64,000 bases of DNA from contig CALJGV010000013.1 in the NCBI GenBank assembly GCA_938075305.1, forward strand, positions 1 to 64,000, given 5' to 3'. This stretch comes from an uncultured bacterium (lineage in GTDB: Bacteria; Planctomycetota; UBA1135; GCA-002686595). Made by a program: the position numbers and the translations under genes. Shown here piece by piece: positions 51,352 to 58,776 of this stretch. The notes beneath the pieces are model-generated. The model did not search any database. It was given only the letters and a program-made list of their open reading frames with translations, and was not told where the DNA came from. The stretch's first letter is position 1. Each line of letters begins with the position of its first letter.

Positions 51352-52697
51352 AGCGGCTCGACGAGACAGCGGCCGGGGAGAAGCTGGCCGAGGGTGCCGC
51401 GTCGGAGAAGACCACCGTCGGCAACTACTTCATCTCCAACTACCCCCCTTACTCCTTCTGGAACGAGGAGGCGCTGGGCTCGCTGGAGGGCTGCCTCCAG
51501 TCCGCGCCGGCGGACGATCGGCCCCTCGGGCTGTACGTCCACATCCCCTTCTGCCGCAAGCGCTGCGACTTCTGCTACTTCAAGGTCTACACGGACAAGA
51601 ACTCGAAGGAGGTCCGCCGGTACCTCTCGGGGGTCGCGAGCGAGCTCGACAACTACGCGGACGTCCCGTACCTGAAGGGCCGCAGCCCGCGCTTCGTGTA
51701 CTTCGGCGGGGGCACGCCCAGTTACCTCTCGACCGGGCAGCTCGAGGAGCTGTTTGGCGCGCTCCGCGAGCGGATCGACTGGTCGGACGTCGAGGAGGTG
51801 ACCTTCGAGTGTGAGCCTGGAACCCTCTCGCTCCCCAAGCTGCAGACACTTCGCGACCTCGGCGTGACGCGCCTCTCCCTGGGCGTGGAGAACTTCAACC
51901 CGGCCATTCTCGAGCGCAACAACCGCGCCCACCGGGCCGAGGAGATCGTGCGCACCTACGGCTTCGCCCGCGAGGTGGGGTTCCCGCAGGTGAACATCGA
52001 CCTGATCGCCGGGATGATCGGCGAGACCGACGAGAACTGGGCGCACTGCATCGAGCGCACCCTGGAGCTCGGGCCCGACAGCGTGACGATCTACCAGATG
52101 GAGGTGCCCTACAACACGACCATCTATCGTCGCATGAAGGACGACGAGACCGAGGAGGCGCCGGTGGCCGACTGGGCCACCAAGCGCCGCTGGGTCCGCG
52201 AGGCCTTCGCCGCCCTCGGGGAGGCGGGCTTCGAGCAGTCGAGCGCGTACACCGCCTACCGCGGCGGGGGCACGAGCTTCCTGTACCGGGACTCCCTCTG
52301 GCACGGCGCGGACATGCTGGGCCTCGGCGTGTCGTCCTTCTCGCACCTGGGCGGGATCCACTTCCAGAACGAGCCGTCCTTCGGCGGCTACCTGGACCGC
52401 GCGGAGCGGGGTGAGCGGCCCATCTCGCGGGCGTACGCCCTCGGGGACGACGAGCGGCTCATCCGCGAGTTCATCCTCCAGCTGAAGACGGGCGCCGTGG
52501 ACGCGGGCGACTTCCGGGCGAAGTTCGGCGTGGACCCCCTGACGCGCTTCGCGGACGCTCTGGCGGCTCACCAGGCGGACGGCATGCTGACGGTGGAGGG
52601 CGACGCCATCCGCACCACCCCCGACGGGCTCCTCGTGGTGGACACGCTCCTGCCGGCGTTCTTCCGTCCCGAGCACATCTCCGACCGCTACGTCTGA
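51348..52697 (+). CDS. HemN/HemW-family radical SAM protein
   Basis: 449 residues. The cluster motif is C69-RKR-C73-DF-C76, preceded by GLYVHIPF. FVYFGGGTPSYLS, TRLSLGVENFN and NIDLIAGMIGET are the HemN-family core motifs. HemN itself makes protoporphyrinogen IX anaerobically and HemW is a haem chaperone; several relatives have other roles. The position after the last cysteine is Tyr, and the extra cysteine of HemN (CxC) is missing, so it is closer to HemW-like proteins. The long N-terminus (~60 residues, NYFISNYPPYSFWNEE) and the pairing with a propeller and a glycosyltransferase argue against plain haem synthesis. Confidence 0.82.
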   Translation: MKRLDETAAGEKLAEGAASEKTTVGNYFISNYPPYSFWNEEALGSLEGCLQSAPADDRPLGLYVHIPFCRKRCDFCYFKVYTDKNSKEVRRYLSGVASELDNYADVPYLKGRSPRFVYFGGGTPSYLSTGQLEELFGALRERIDWSDVEEVTFECEPGTLSLPKLQTLRDLGVTRLSLGVENFNPAILERNNRAHRAEEIVRTYGFAREVGFPQVNIDLIAGMIGETDENWAHCIERTLELGPDSVTIYQMEVPYNTTIYRRMKDDETEEAPVADWATKRRWVREAFAALGEAGFEQSSAYTAYRGGGTSFLYRDSLWHGADMLGLGVSSFSHLGGIHFQNEPSFGGYLDRAERGERPISRAYALGDDERLIREFILQLKTGAVDAGDFRAKFGVDPLTRFADALAAHQADGMLTVEGDAIRTTPDGLLVVDTLLPAFFRPEHISDRYV

Positions 52698-52712
52698 GCG
52701 CCCCGCGGCACC

Positions 52713-54029
52713 GTGCGCATCCTCCAGCTGACCCCCGGTACCGGCGACTTCCTGTGCGGGAGCTGCCTGCGGGACAACGCGCTGGTCATGGGGCTGCGGG
52801 AGCGCGGCCACGACGCGCTCATCGCGCCGCTCTATCTGCCCTTCGCTCTCGAGGACGGGGACGTCGACGCCGCACCGCCCGAGGGGGTGGAGTCCAGGAT
52901 CCATATGGGCGGGATCAATGTCTACCTGCAGCAGAAGCTCGGCCTCTTCCGCTGGCTCCCCCGGATGCTGCACGATCGCCTCGACTCGCCTCGGCTCCTG
53001 CGCTGGGCGGCGGGCCACTCCAAGATGACCGAGACTCCCGGGCTCGGGGCGCTGACGCTCTCGATGCTGCGGGGCGAGGAGGGGCGCCAGCGGGCCGAGG
53101 TCGCGCGGCTGGTGGAGTGGGCGCGGGAGCTTCCGCGCCCCGACGTCCTCCTGCTCTCCAACGTGATGCTCATCGGATTGGCCCGCGAGCTGAGGGCCGC
53201 CCTCGGCTGCCCCGTGGTATGCACCATGCAGGGCGAGGCGCCCTTCCTCGACGCCCTCGACGAGGCGCACCGGGAGCGCTGCTGGGCGACCCTCGCCGAG
53301 CGCGCGCGGGACGTGGACGGCTTCCTCGCCGTGAGCCAGTACACCGCCGACCTGATGTCCGCCCGCATGAACCTGGACCGCTCGAAGGTCCAGGTCGTCT
53401 GGAATGGCGCGGACCTCGGGGGGATCTCGCCGGACCCGGCCCGCCGCGACCCCGAGCGCCCGGCGGTTGGGTATCTCGCCCGCATGTGCCGGGACAAGGG
53501 CATCGAGGCCCTGGTGGACGGCTTCCTGCGCCTGAAGGAGCGGCACCCCCGAGCTCGCCTGGTGGCAGCGGGGGTGGTGCTGAACGAGGACCGCGACCTA
53601 GTCGCGAGCCTCGAGCGCCGCGCGGCGGAGGCGGGCTGGGCGGACGACGTGGAGCTCCTCGGTCCCGTCACCCGCGAGCAGAAGATCGACCTCCTCCAGC
53701 GGGTCGACGTCCTGAGCGTGCCCGCTGTCTACGGCGAGTCGTTCGGCCTTTACCTCCCCGAGGCGTGGGCCGCGGGGCTCCCGGTGGTCCAGCCCCGTCA
53801 CGGGGGCTTCACCGAGCTGGTGGAGCACACCGGCGGGGGAGTCCTCTACGACCCCGGCGATCCCGCGGCCCTCGCGGGCGCCCTCGGGGACCTCTTCGAC
53901 GACCCCGCCCGGCGAGCTGCCCTGGGCGAGAGGGGCCGCGCGTTGGCGACGGTCGAGTTCACCCGCGCGCGGATGGCCGGACGGGTCGAGCAGGCGCTCG
54001 AAGAGGTCCTGGACTCTCGCCAGCCCTGA
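52713..54029 (+). CDS. GT4-family glycosyltransferase
   Basis: 438 residues from GTG 52713, 15 bp after the radical SAM gene. GT-B fold motifs are visible: a G-rich N-terminal start (LTPGTGDFLCGSCLRDNALVMGL), a second Rossmann entry (VGYLARMCRDKGIEALVDGFL), and the nucleotide-sugar EX7E region (VYGESFGLYLPEAWAAGLPVV). It would transfer a sugar from an NDP donor, probably to a lipid, glycan or protein. The N-terminal C-G-S-C pair is unusual for GT4. It ends the three-gene group begun at 50146. Confidence 0.88.
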   Translation: MRILQLTPGTGDFLCGSCLRDNALVMGLRERGHDALIAPLYLPFALEDGDVDAAPPEGVESRIHMGGINVYLQQKLGLFRWLPRMLHDRLDSPRLLRWAAGHSKMTETPGLGALTLSMLRGEEGRQRAEVARLVEWARELPRPDVLLLSNVMLIGLARELRAALGCPVVCTMQGEAPFLDALDEAHRERCWATLAERARDVDGFLAVSQYTADLMSARMNLDRSKVQVVWNGADLGGISPDPARRDPERPAVGYLARMCRDKGIEALVDGFLRLKERHPRARLVAAGVVLNEDRDLVASLERRAAEAGWADDVELLGPVTREQKIDLLQRVDVLSVPAVYGESFGLYLPEAWAAGLPVVQPRHGGFTELVEHTGGGVLYDPGDPAALAGALGDLFDDPARRAALGERGRALATVEFTRARMAGRVEQALEEVLDSRQP

Positions 54030-54076
54030 CCGCCGATGGGCCCCTGGTCCGGTGGACCTCAGAGGTGCGGCCCCTC

Positions 54077-54232
54077 TCAGTCCCCTCGGCGCATCCGGAT
54101 CCAGGTGACCAGCAGCAGAAGGCCGCCACCCGTCATCGTCACCTCGCCGAGGGATCGGTAGTTGTTGGGACTTGGGCCGGAGAGCAGGACGGCGCCCGCC
54201 AAGACGAGCAGGGCGGACACGAGGGCCTTCAC
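54077..54232 (-). CDS. Small two-helix membrane protein
   Basis: 51 residues from GTG 54232 to TGA 54077. It reads as two hydrophobic helices (ALVSALLVLAGAVLLSG at 3-19 and GGGLLLLVTWI near 36-46) joined by a polar hinge (PNNYRSLGEV) and ending RMRRGD. The composition is that of a real small membrane protein, and the frame is closed upstream by an in-frame TAG. No good ribosome site precedes it. No family is recognised. Confidence 0.45.
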   Translation of the reverse strand: MKALVSALLVLAGAVLLSGPSPNNYRSLGEVTMTGGGLLLLVTWIRMRRGD

Positions 54233-54358
54233 TTGGAAGTTCTTGATTGAATGGTGCTAGAGGTCTGAAGGTCGAAGGGGGTCCGCGCGGGGGACGTCGG
54301 AGCGGGTGCGGGAGCGCGAGGGATGCAGCGCTGGACGGGCCTGGCGCGGGCGCTCGCG

Positions 54359-55492
54359 TCAGCTGATCCGGGCGCCGTGGGGGCCCGGATCGAAGAGCAA
54401 CGCCTCGGTCGGCTCGAAGGCCACGCGGGCCGCGGGGGCAGAAACGCTCCAGCGGGAGAGCTCCCTCGCGGGCCGCCGCGCCACGAGCTCGGCGTGGCCC
54501 ACCTGCAGGCGCACATCGCATCGGTCCCCGAGGTCCTCCACGCTCGCCACCGTCGCCTCGAGCGCGCACGGGTCTCCGGGCTCGGCCATCCGGAGTCGGT
54601 CAGGCCGCAGCCCCAGCACCACGGTGCGCGATGACCCGGCGGCCGCGTTCCCCAGGGGGAGCCGGGCCTCCCCGATCGTCATGGTTCCATCCGCGACCTC
54701 ACCCTCGAGGAAGTTCATGCTCGGCGTTCCGACGAACCCCGCGACGAACCGGTTCGTGGGCTGCTCGTAGACCTCACGCGGGGGGGCGCACTGCTGCACC
54801 CGCCCGCCGTCCATGACCACGAGGCGGTCTCCGAGGGTCATGGCCTCCTCCTGGTCGTGGGTCACATAGAGCATCGTCGCGCCGAGGCGGTCGTGGAGCG
54901 CCTTGAGTTCGGCGCGCATCTCCACCCGCAGCTTGGCGTCGAGGTTCGAGAGGGGCTCGTCGAAGAGGAACGCCGCGGGCCGGCGGACCAGGGCGCGGCC
55001 CACCGCCACCCGCTGCCTTTGGCCGCCGGAGAGGGCGCCGGGCTTGCGGTCCAGGAGGTCAGTGATCCCAAGGACCTCCGCGGCCCGCGACACCTCCGCC
55101 TGGATCTTCTGATCCTCCTCGCGCGCGGCGCGCCGGTAGCCCGGGGCGATCAGGCGCCGCACCGTCCCTCCGTGGGCGCGCCTCCGCTCCAGCGGGAAGG
55201 CCATGTTCTGGCGGACCGAGAGGTGCGGGTAGAGCGCGTAGTTCTGGAACACCATGGCGATGTCCCGGTCCTTGCCCGCCACCTCGTTCACGACCCGGTC
55301 GCCGATCCGGAGCGTCCCGTCGGTGATCTCCTCGAGCCCCGCGACCATGCGGAGGGTCGTGCTCTTGCCGCAGCCCGAGGGGCCCACGAGGACCACGAAC
55401 TCCCCGTCCTCGACCTCGAGATCCACGCCCTCCACCGCGCGGACCCCGCCGGGGTAGACCTTGCCGAGCCCCTGAAAGGTGATGTTCGCCAT
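54359..55492 (-). CDS. Sugar ABC transporter ATPase (UgpC/MalK type)
   Basis: 377 residues from ATG 55492. Walker A is GPSGCGKSTT, the signature LSGGQRQRVAVGRAL, Walker B FLFDEPLSNLD and the switch histidine YVTHDQEEAMT. The C-terminal ~130 residues form the TOBE/MalK regulatory region (GTPSMNFLEGEV, LGLRPDRLRM). A 20-residue Arg-rich insertion (RRRAHGGTVRRLIAPGY) sits between Walker A and the signature. Such ATPases energise oligosaccharide or glycerol-phosphate importers. Its start overlaps the stop of the permease gene by 1 bp, so it is the last of the three transporter genes. Confidence 0.93.
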   Translation of the reverse strand: MANITFQGLGKVYPGGVRAVEGVDLEVEDGEFVVLVGPSGCGKSTTLRMVAGLEEITDGTLRIGDRVVNEVAGKDRDIAMVFQNYALYPHLSVRQNMAFPLERRRAHGGTVRRLIAPGYRRAAREEDQKIQAEVSRAAEVLGITDLLDRKPGALSGGQRQRVAVGRALVRRPAAFLFDEPLSNLDAKLRVEMRAELKALHDRLGATMLYVTHDQEEAMTLGDRLVVMDGGRVQQCAPPREVYEQPTNRFVAGFVGTPSMNFLEGEVADGTMTIGEARLPLGNAAAGSSRTVVLGLRPDRLRMAEPGDPCALEATVASVEDLGDRCDVRLQVGHAELVARRPARELSRWSVSAPAARVAFEPTEALLFDPGPHGARIS

Positions 55493-56355
55493 CAGCCTTT
55501 GACCGCCCCGGAGCCGAGGCCCTCGATGAACTGACGCTGCGCCACGAGGAACAGGAGGATGCAGGGGATCATGGTGATGAGGCTGAGGGCCATGAGGTAC
55601 TGGACGTCCTCGAGGCCGCCGTACTGGTTGCGGAAGCTGTTCAGCGCGATGGCGAGGGTCGCCTTCTCCTCGGAGTGCAGGTAGATCAGCGGTCCGAGGA
55701 AGTCGTTCCAGACGAAGATGAAGGTGAACACGGCCGTGATCGCGATCACCGGGCGGCACATGGGGAGCATGACCCGCCACCAGACGCCGAGGTGGGCGCA
55801 GCCATCCAGCCGCGCGGCCTCCACGAGCGCCTCGGGGACCTGGGCCATGAACTGGCGGAACATGAAGATGAAGAACGCGTTCCCGAAGAACGCGGGGACC
55901 ACGAGGGGCAGGATCGTGTCCACCCAGCCCAGCTCCCGGAAGACGAGGAACATGGGGATCATCGTGACCTGGGGCGGGAGCATCATCGTCCCCAGCATCA
56001 CCGCGAACAGCAGCCCCCGGCCGCGAAAGCGCACCCTCGCGAGGGCATAGCCCACGAGGCTGCAGGAGAAGACCGTCGCGGTCACCGTCAGGAACGTCAC
56101 CAGGATCGAGTTGGCGAGCGCGTCGAGGAAGCCCTGCCACTCCACGGTTCCAACGGCGCGCATCGCCTCGGTCCAGTTGCTCCACTGGGGGTCGGCGGGG
56201 AAGGCGCTGATGGCTCCGACCTCGACCGTGGCCGCGCCGGCGTTGCTCGGCGTCTCCAGTGAGACCACGAGCATCCACCAGAGGGGGAAGAGCATCAGGG
56301 CCGCGCCCGCCGCCAGGAGGGCGAGGGTGAGGAGCCGGGAACCGCGGCGCTTCAT
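55492..56355 (-). CDS. Sugar ABC transporter permease (MalG/UgpE type)
   Basis: 287 residues with about six membrane helices. The ATPase-docking EAA motif is EALVEAARLDGCAHLGVWWR. The first helix is preceded by a positively charged MKRRGSR, and the periplasmic loop carries WSNWTEAM, both typical of CUT1-family second permeases. Its ATG overlaps the stop of the fusion gene by 4 bp and its own stop touches the ATPase start, so the operon is tightly coupled. Confidence 0.93.
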   Translation of the reverse strand: MKRRGSRLLTLALLAAGAALMLFPLWWMLVVSLETPSNAGAATVEVGAISAFPADPQWSNWTEAMRAVGTVEWQGFLDALANSILVTFLTVTATVFSCSLVGYALARVRFRGRGLLFAVMLGTMMLPPQVTMIPMFLVFRELGWVDTILPLVVPAFFGNAFFIFMFRQFMAQVPEALVEAARLDGCAHLGVWWRVMLPMCRPVIAITAVFTFIFVWNDFLGPLIYLHSEEKATLAIALNSFRNQYGGLEDVQYLMALSLITMIPCILLFLVAQRQFIEGLGSGAVKG

Positions 56356-58718
56356 CGGCTCATCCCCTCGTAGTGGACGTGCCGCCGGCTGCCCCGGAGG
56401 AACAGCCCGGTCAGCACGAGGACGACCACCAGCAGGATCCAGGCCATCGCCGAGGCGTAGCCCATCTCGTAGAAGTCGAACGCCTGGTTGTAGAGGTAGA
56501 GCACGTAGAACCGCGTCAGGTCACCGGGCTCGCCGCGGGTCATCACGAAGGCCTGGGTGAAGACCTGGAAGGACCCGATCACCGCCATCACCCCGTTGAA
56601 CACCAGGACCGGGGACAGCATGGGCAGCGTCACCCTCCGAAACCGCTGCCAGGCCCCGGCGCCGTCGAGCTCGGCGGCCTCCGTGAGCTCCTTCGGGATG
56701 CCCTGGAGGCCCGCGAGGTAGATCATCATCGAGCCGCCCACCATCCACAGGTTCATGATCGCGAAGGCGGGCACGCCGAAGGTCGCCGCGTCGCTCCCGA
56801 ACCAGTCCGGGGAGCTGAGCCCGAGGGGCTCGAGCAGGGGGTCGAGCAGCGCCTTGGCGAGGCCGCTGTCTCCGTCGAAGACCCAGCGCCAGAGCACGGC
56901 CACGCCCACCCCGGCGAGCACGCTCGGCAGGTACCAGGCGCCCCGCCAGAGCCCGATGAAGGGCGTGCGGGTGTTCATCAGCAGCGCCGCTCCGAGCGCG
57001 AAGGCCTGCCCCAAGGGGACCGCGAGCAGCGCGTAGATCGCGGTGACCTTGAGGCTGGTCCAGAACCGCCCGTCCTCGGTGAAGAGCTGGGTGTAGTTCG
57101 CGAGGCCCACCCACTCCGCGGTCTCGAGGCCTGCGATGCCCGTCCAGCGCGTGAAGGAGAGCACCAGCGACAGGAGGATCGGGAAGCCCGTGACGAAGAG
57201 CAGGCCGAGGATGAGCGGGCTCGCCAGGAAGACGCCGGCGCGCTCCTCGCTCCGCCCGAGGGCTCCGGGCCGTCCCCGCCGCCAGAGCCAGCCGAGGACC
57301 AGGGCCCATCCAAGCGCGGCGATCGACGCGGCTCTGGCGAGGACGCCCCAGGGCATGCGCGGGAAGTCCCCGGTCATGAGCGGCGAGTCTCCCTCGGCCT
57401 TCCAGGCGTCGGCGAAGTTCCGCGTGGCCTCGTCCACGCTGAGGTCTCCGGTCAGCACCGCCTGGTTCAGCCGGGACTCCAGGAGGGCGTCGAACTTGGG
57501 GCTGGCGGGGACCGGGAGCAGGCGGGCCACCTCCACCTGCTCGAGGTAGACCCGGTCCCGGGAGGGCGCCGCCATGGGGTCCACGAAGGCGCTCGATTCG
57601 GCGATGGAGCGGCGGCTCGGCATGGCGAGGCCGAGCTCCCCGAGGCCAGCCTGGGCCTCCTCGCTGCACAGGGAGCGCGCCAGCTCCCACGCCGCGCGCG
57701 GGTGCTCCGTTCGGCTCGAGACGCACCAGGCTACCGACGCCACGACGTTGGCCCGCTCGCTCCCTGAGGGCATTGGGGCGAAGTCCCACTCGAAGCCCTC
57801 GATCTGGCGGTAGCTCGGGACCACCCAGCGGCCGAAGGGGCCCGCCATGCCGACCCGGCCGGTCAGGAAGACCGTGGCGCCGCTGGCCACCCGTGACTTG
57901 CCGCTGGTGAGGGTGTTGTCCTCGTCGAAGCGCCAGCTCGCGAGCTGCTCGAGGGCCGCCAGCACCTCGGGCGACCTCACGGTCAGGGTCTCGCCATCGT
58001 CGCCGAGCACGTCGCAGCCGAACGTGGCGAGGTAGAGGCGGAGCATCCGCGGCCACGTCACGAACTCGGCGCCGGTGCAGCCGTCCAGCTGGCCGATGGC
58101 GCGGGCGGCAGCGAGGAACTCGTCCCAGGTCCACCGTTCCCCGGGTTCGTCGAGGCCGGCCTGCCGGAAGAGGTCCCTGTTGTAGTAGAAGCCGATCGTG
58201 GTGAAGTCCTTCGGCAGCCCGTAGAGGGGGCCGGCGCCGGTCGCGCTCCCGTCCCAGCGGTAGCCGTCCAGGACCACCGGGTAGAAGTCGTCGAGCCCCG
58301 CGTCCACGCCCTCGGCGCGGTCCCGCTCGATGAAGTCGTCGAGCGGCATGAGCACCCCGAGGCTCGCGAGGGAGGGGAGGCGCTCGTCGCCGCAGTAGAA
58401 GACGTCGGGGGGTGTGCCCGCCGCCATCATCGTCTGGAGCTTCGTGTAGAAGGACCCCGCGTCCCCCGGGTTGATCCGCCGCACGCGGACGCCGGGGTGC
58501 GCCTCCTCGTAACCCCGCAGCGCGTCCTCGACGATCCGGTCCTCCTCCTGCCCTGCGTCCCCCGACCAGTGCATCACGGTCAGGACGACCTCGTCAGAGT
58601 CCCCGTGGCCCCCGACGAGATCACGGGTGACCACCCGCGCCGCGGCCCACAGGACCGCCACCGCGGTCAGGGCGGCGAGGGCGCCGCGGGCGAGTCGGGT
58701 AACGTGGTGACCTAGCAT
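56352..58718 (-). CDS. Fusion of sugar-binding protein and ABC permease
   Basis: 788 residues in one continuous frame. Residues 10-28 form an N-terminal hydrophobic segment, probably an uncleaved anchor. Residues ~45-455 are a CUT1-type solute-binding protein (TVMHWSGDAGQEE, GTPPDVFYCGDE, LYGLPKDFTTIGFYYN, AGPFGRWVVPSYR). A membrane helix (~455-475, VLARAASIAALGWALVLGWLW) leads to residues ~492-788, a MalF/UgpA-type permease with its EAA motif (KELTEAAELDGAGAWQRFRR). In most CUT1 systems these are separate proteins. Here each binding domain is fixed to the transporter. The substrate is probably a maltodextrin, judging from the divergent amylase gene 58 bp away. Confidence 0.9.
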   Translation of the reverse strand: MLGHHVTRLARGALAALTAVAVLWAAARVVTRDLVGGHGDSDEVVLTVMHWSGDAGQEEDRIVEDALRGYEEAHPGVRVRRINPGDAGSFYTKLQTMMAAGTPPDVFYCGDERLPSLASLGVLMPLDDFIERDRAEGVDAGLDDFYPVVLDGYRWDGSATGAGPLYGLPKDFTTIGFYYNRDLFRQAGLDEPGERWTWDEFLAAARAIGQLDGCTGAEFVTWPRMLRLYLATFGCDVLGDDGETLTVRSPEVLAALEQLASWRFDEDNTLTSGKSRVASGATVFLTGRVGMAGPFGRWVVPSYRQIEGFEWDFAPMPSGSERANVVASVAWCVSSRTEHPRAAWELARSLCSEEAQAGLGELGLAMPSRRSIAESSAFVDPMAAPSRDRVYLEQVEVARLLPVPASPKFDALLESRLNQAVLTGDLSVDEATRNFADAWKAEGDSPLMTGDFPRMPWGVLARAASIAALGWALVLGWLWRRGRPGALGRSEERAGVFLASPLILGLLFVTGFPILLSLVLSFTRWTGIAGLETAEWVGLANYTQLFTEDGRFWTSLKVTAIYALLAVPLGQAFALGAALLMNTRTPFIGLWRGAWYLPSVLAGVGVAVLWRWVFDGDSGLAKALLDPLLEPLGLSSPDWFGSDAATFGVPAFAIMNLWMVGGSMMIYLAGLQGIPKELTEAAELDGAGAWQRFRRVTLPMLSPVLVFNGVMAVIGSFQVFTQAFVMTRGEPGDLTRFYVLYLYNQAFDFYEMGYASAMAWILLVVVLVLTGLFLRGSRRHVHYEGMSR

Positions 58719-58776
58719 CAGAACCTGTCGCTAGCTTAGGTCTCGCGCGACTCATGCGCCAACGCCAGAGGACCCC

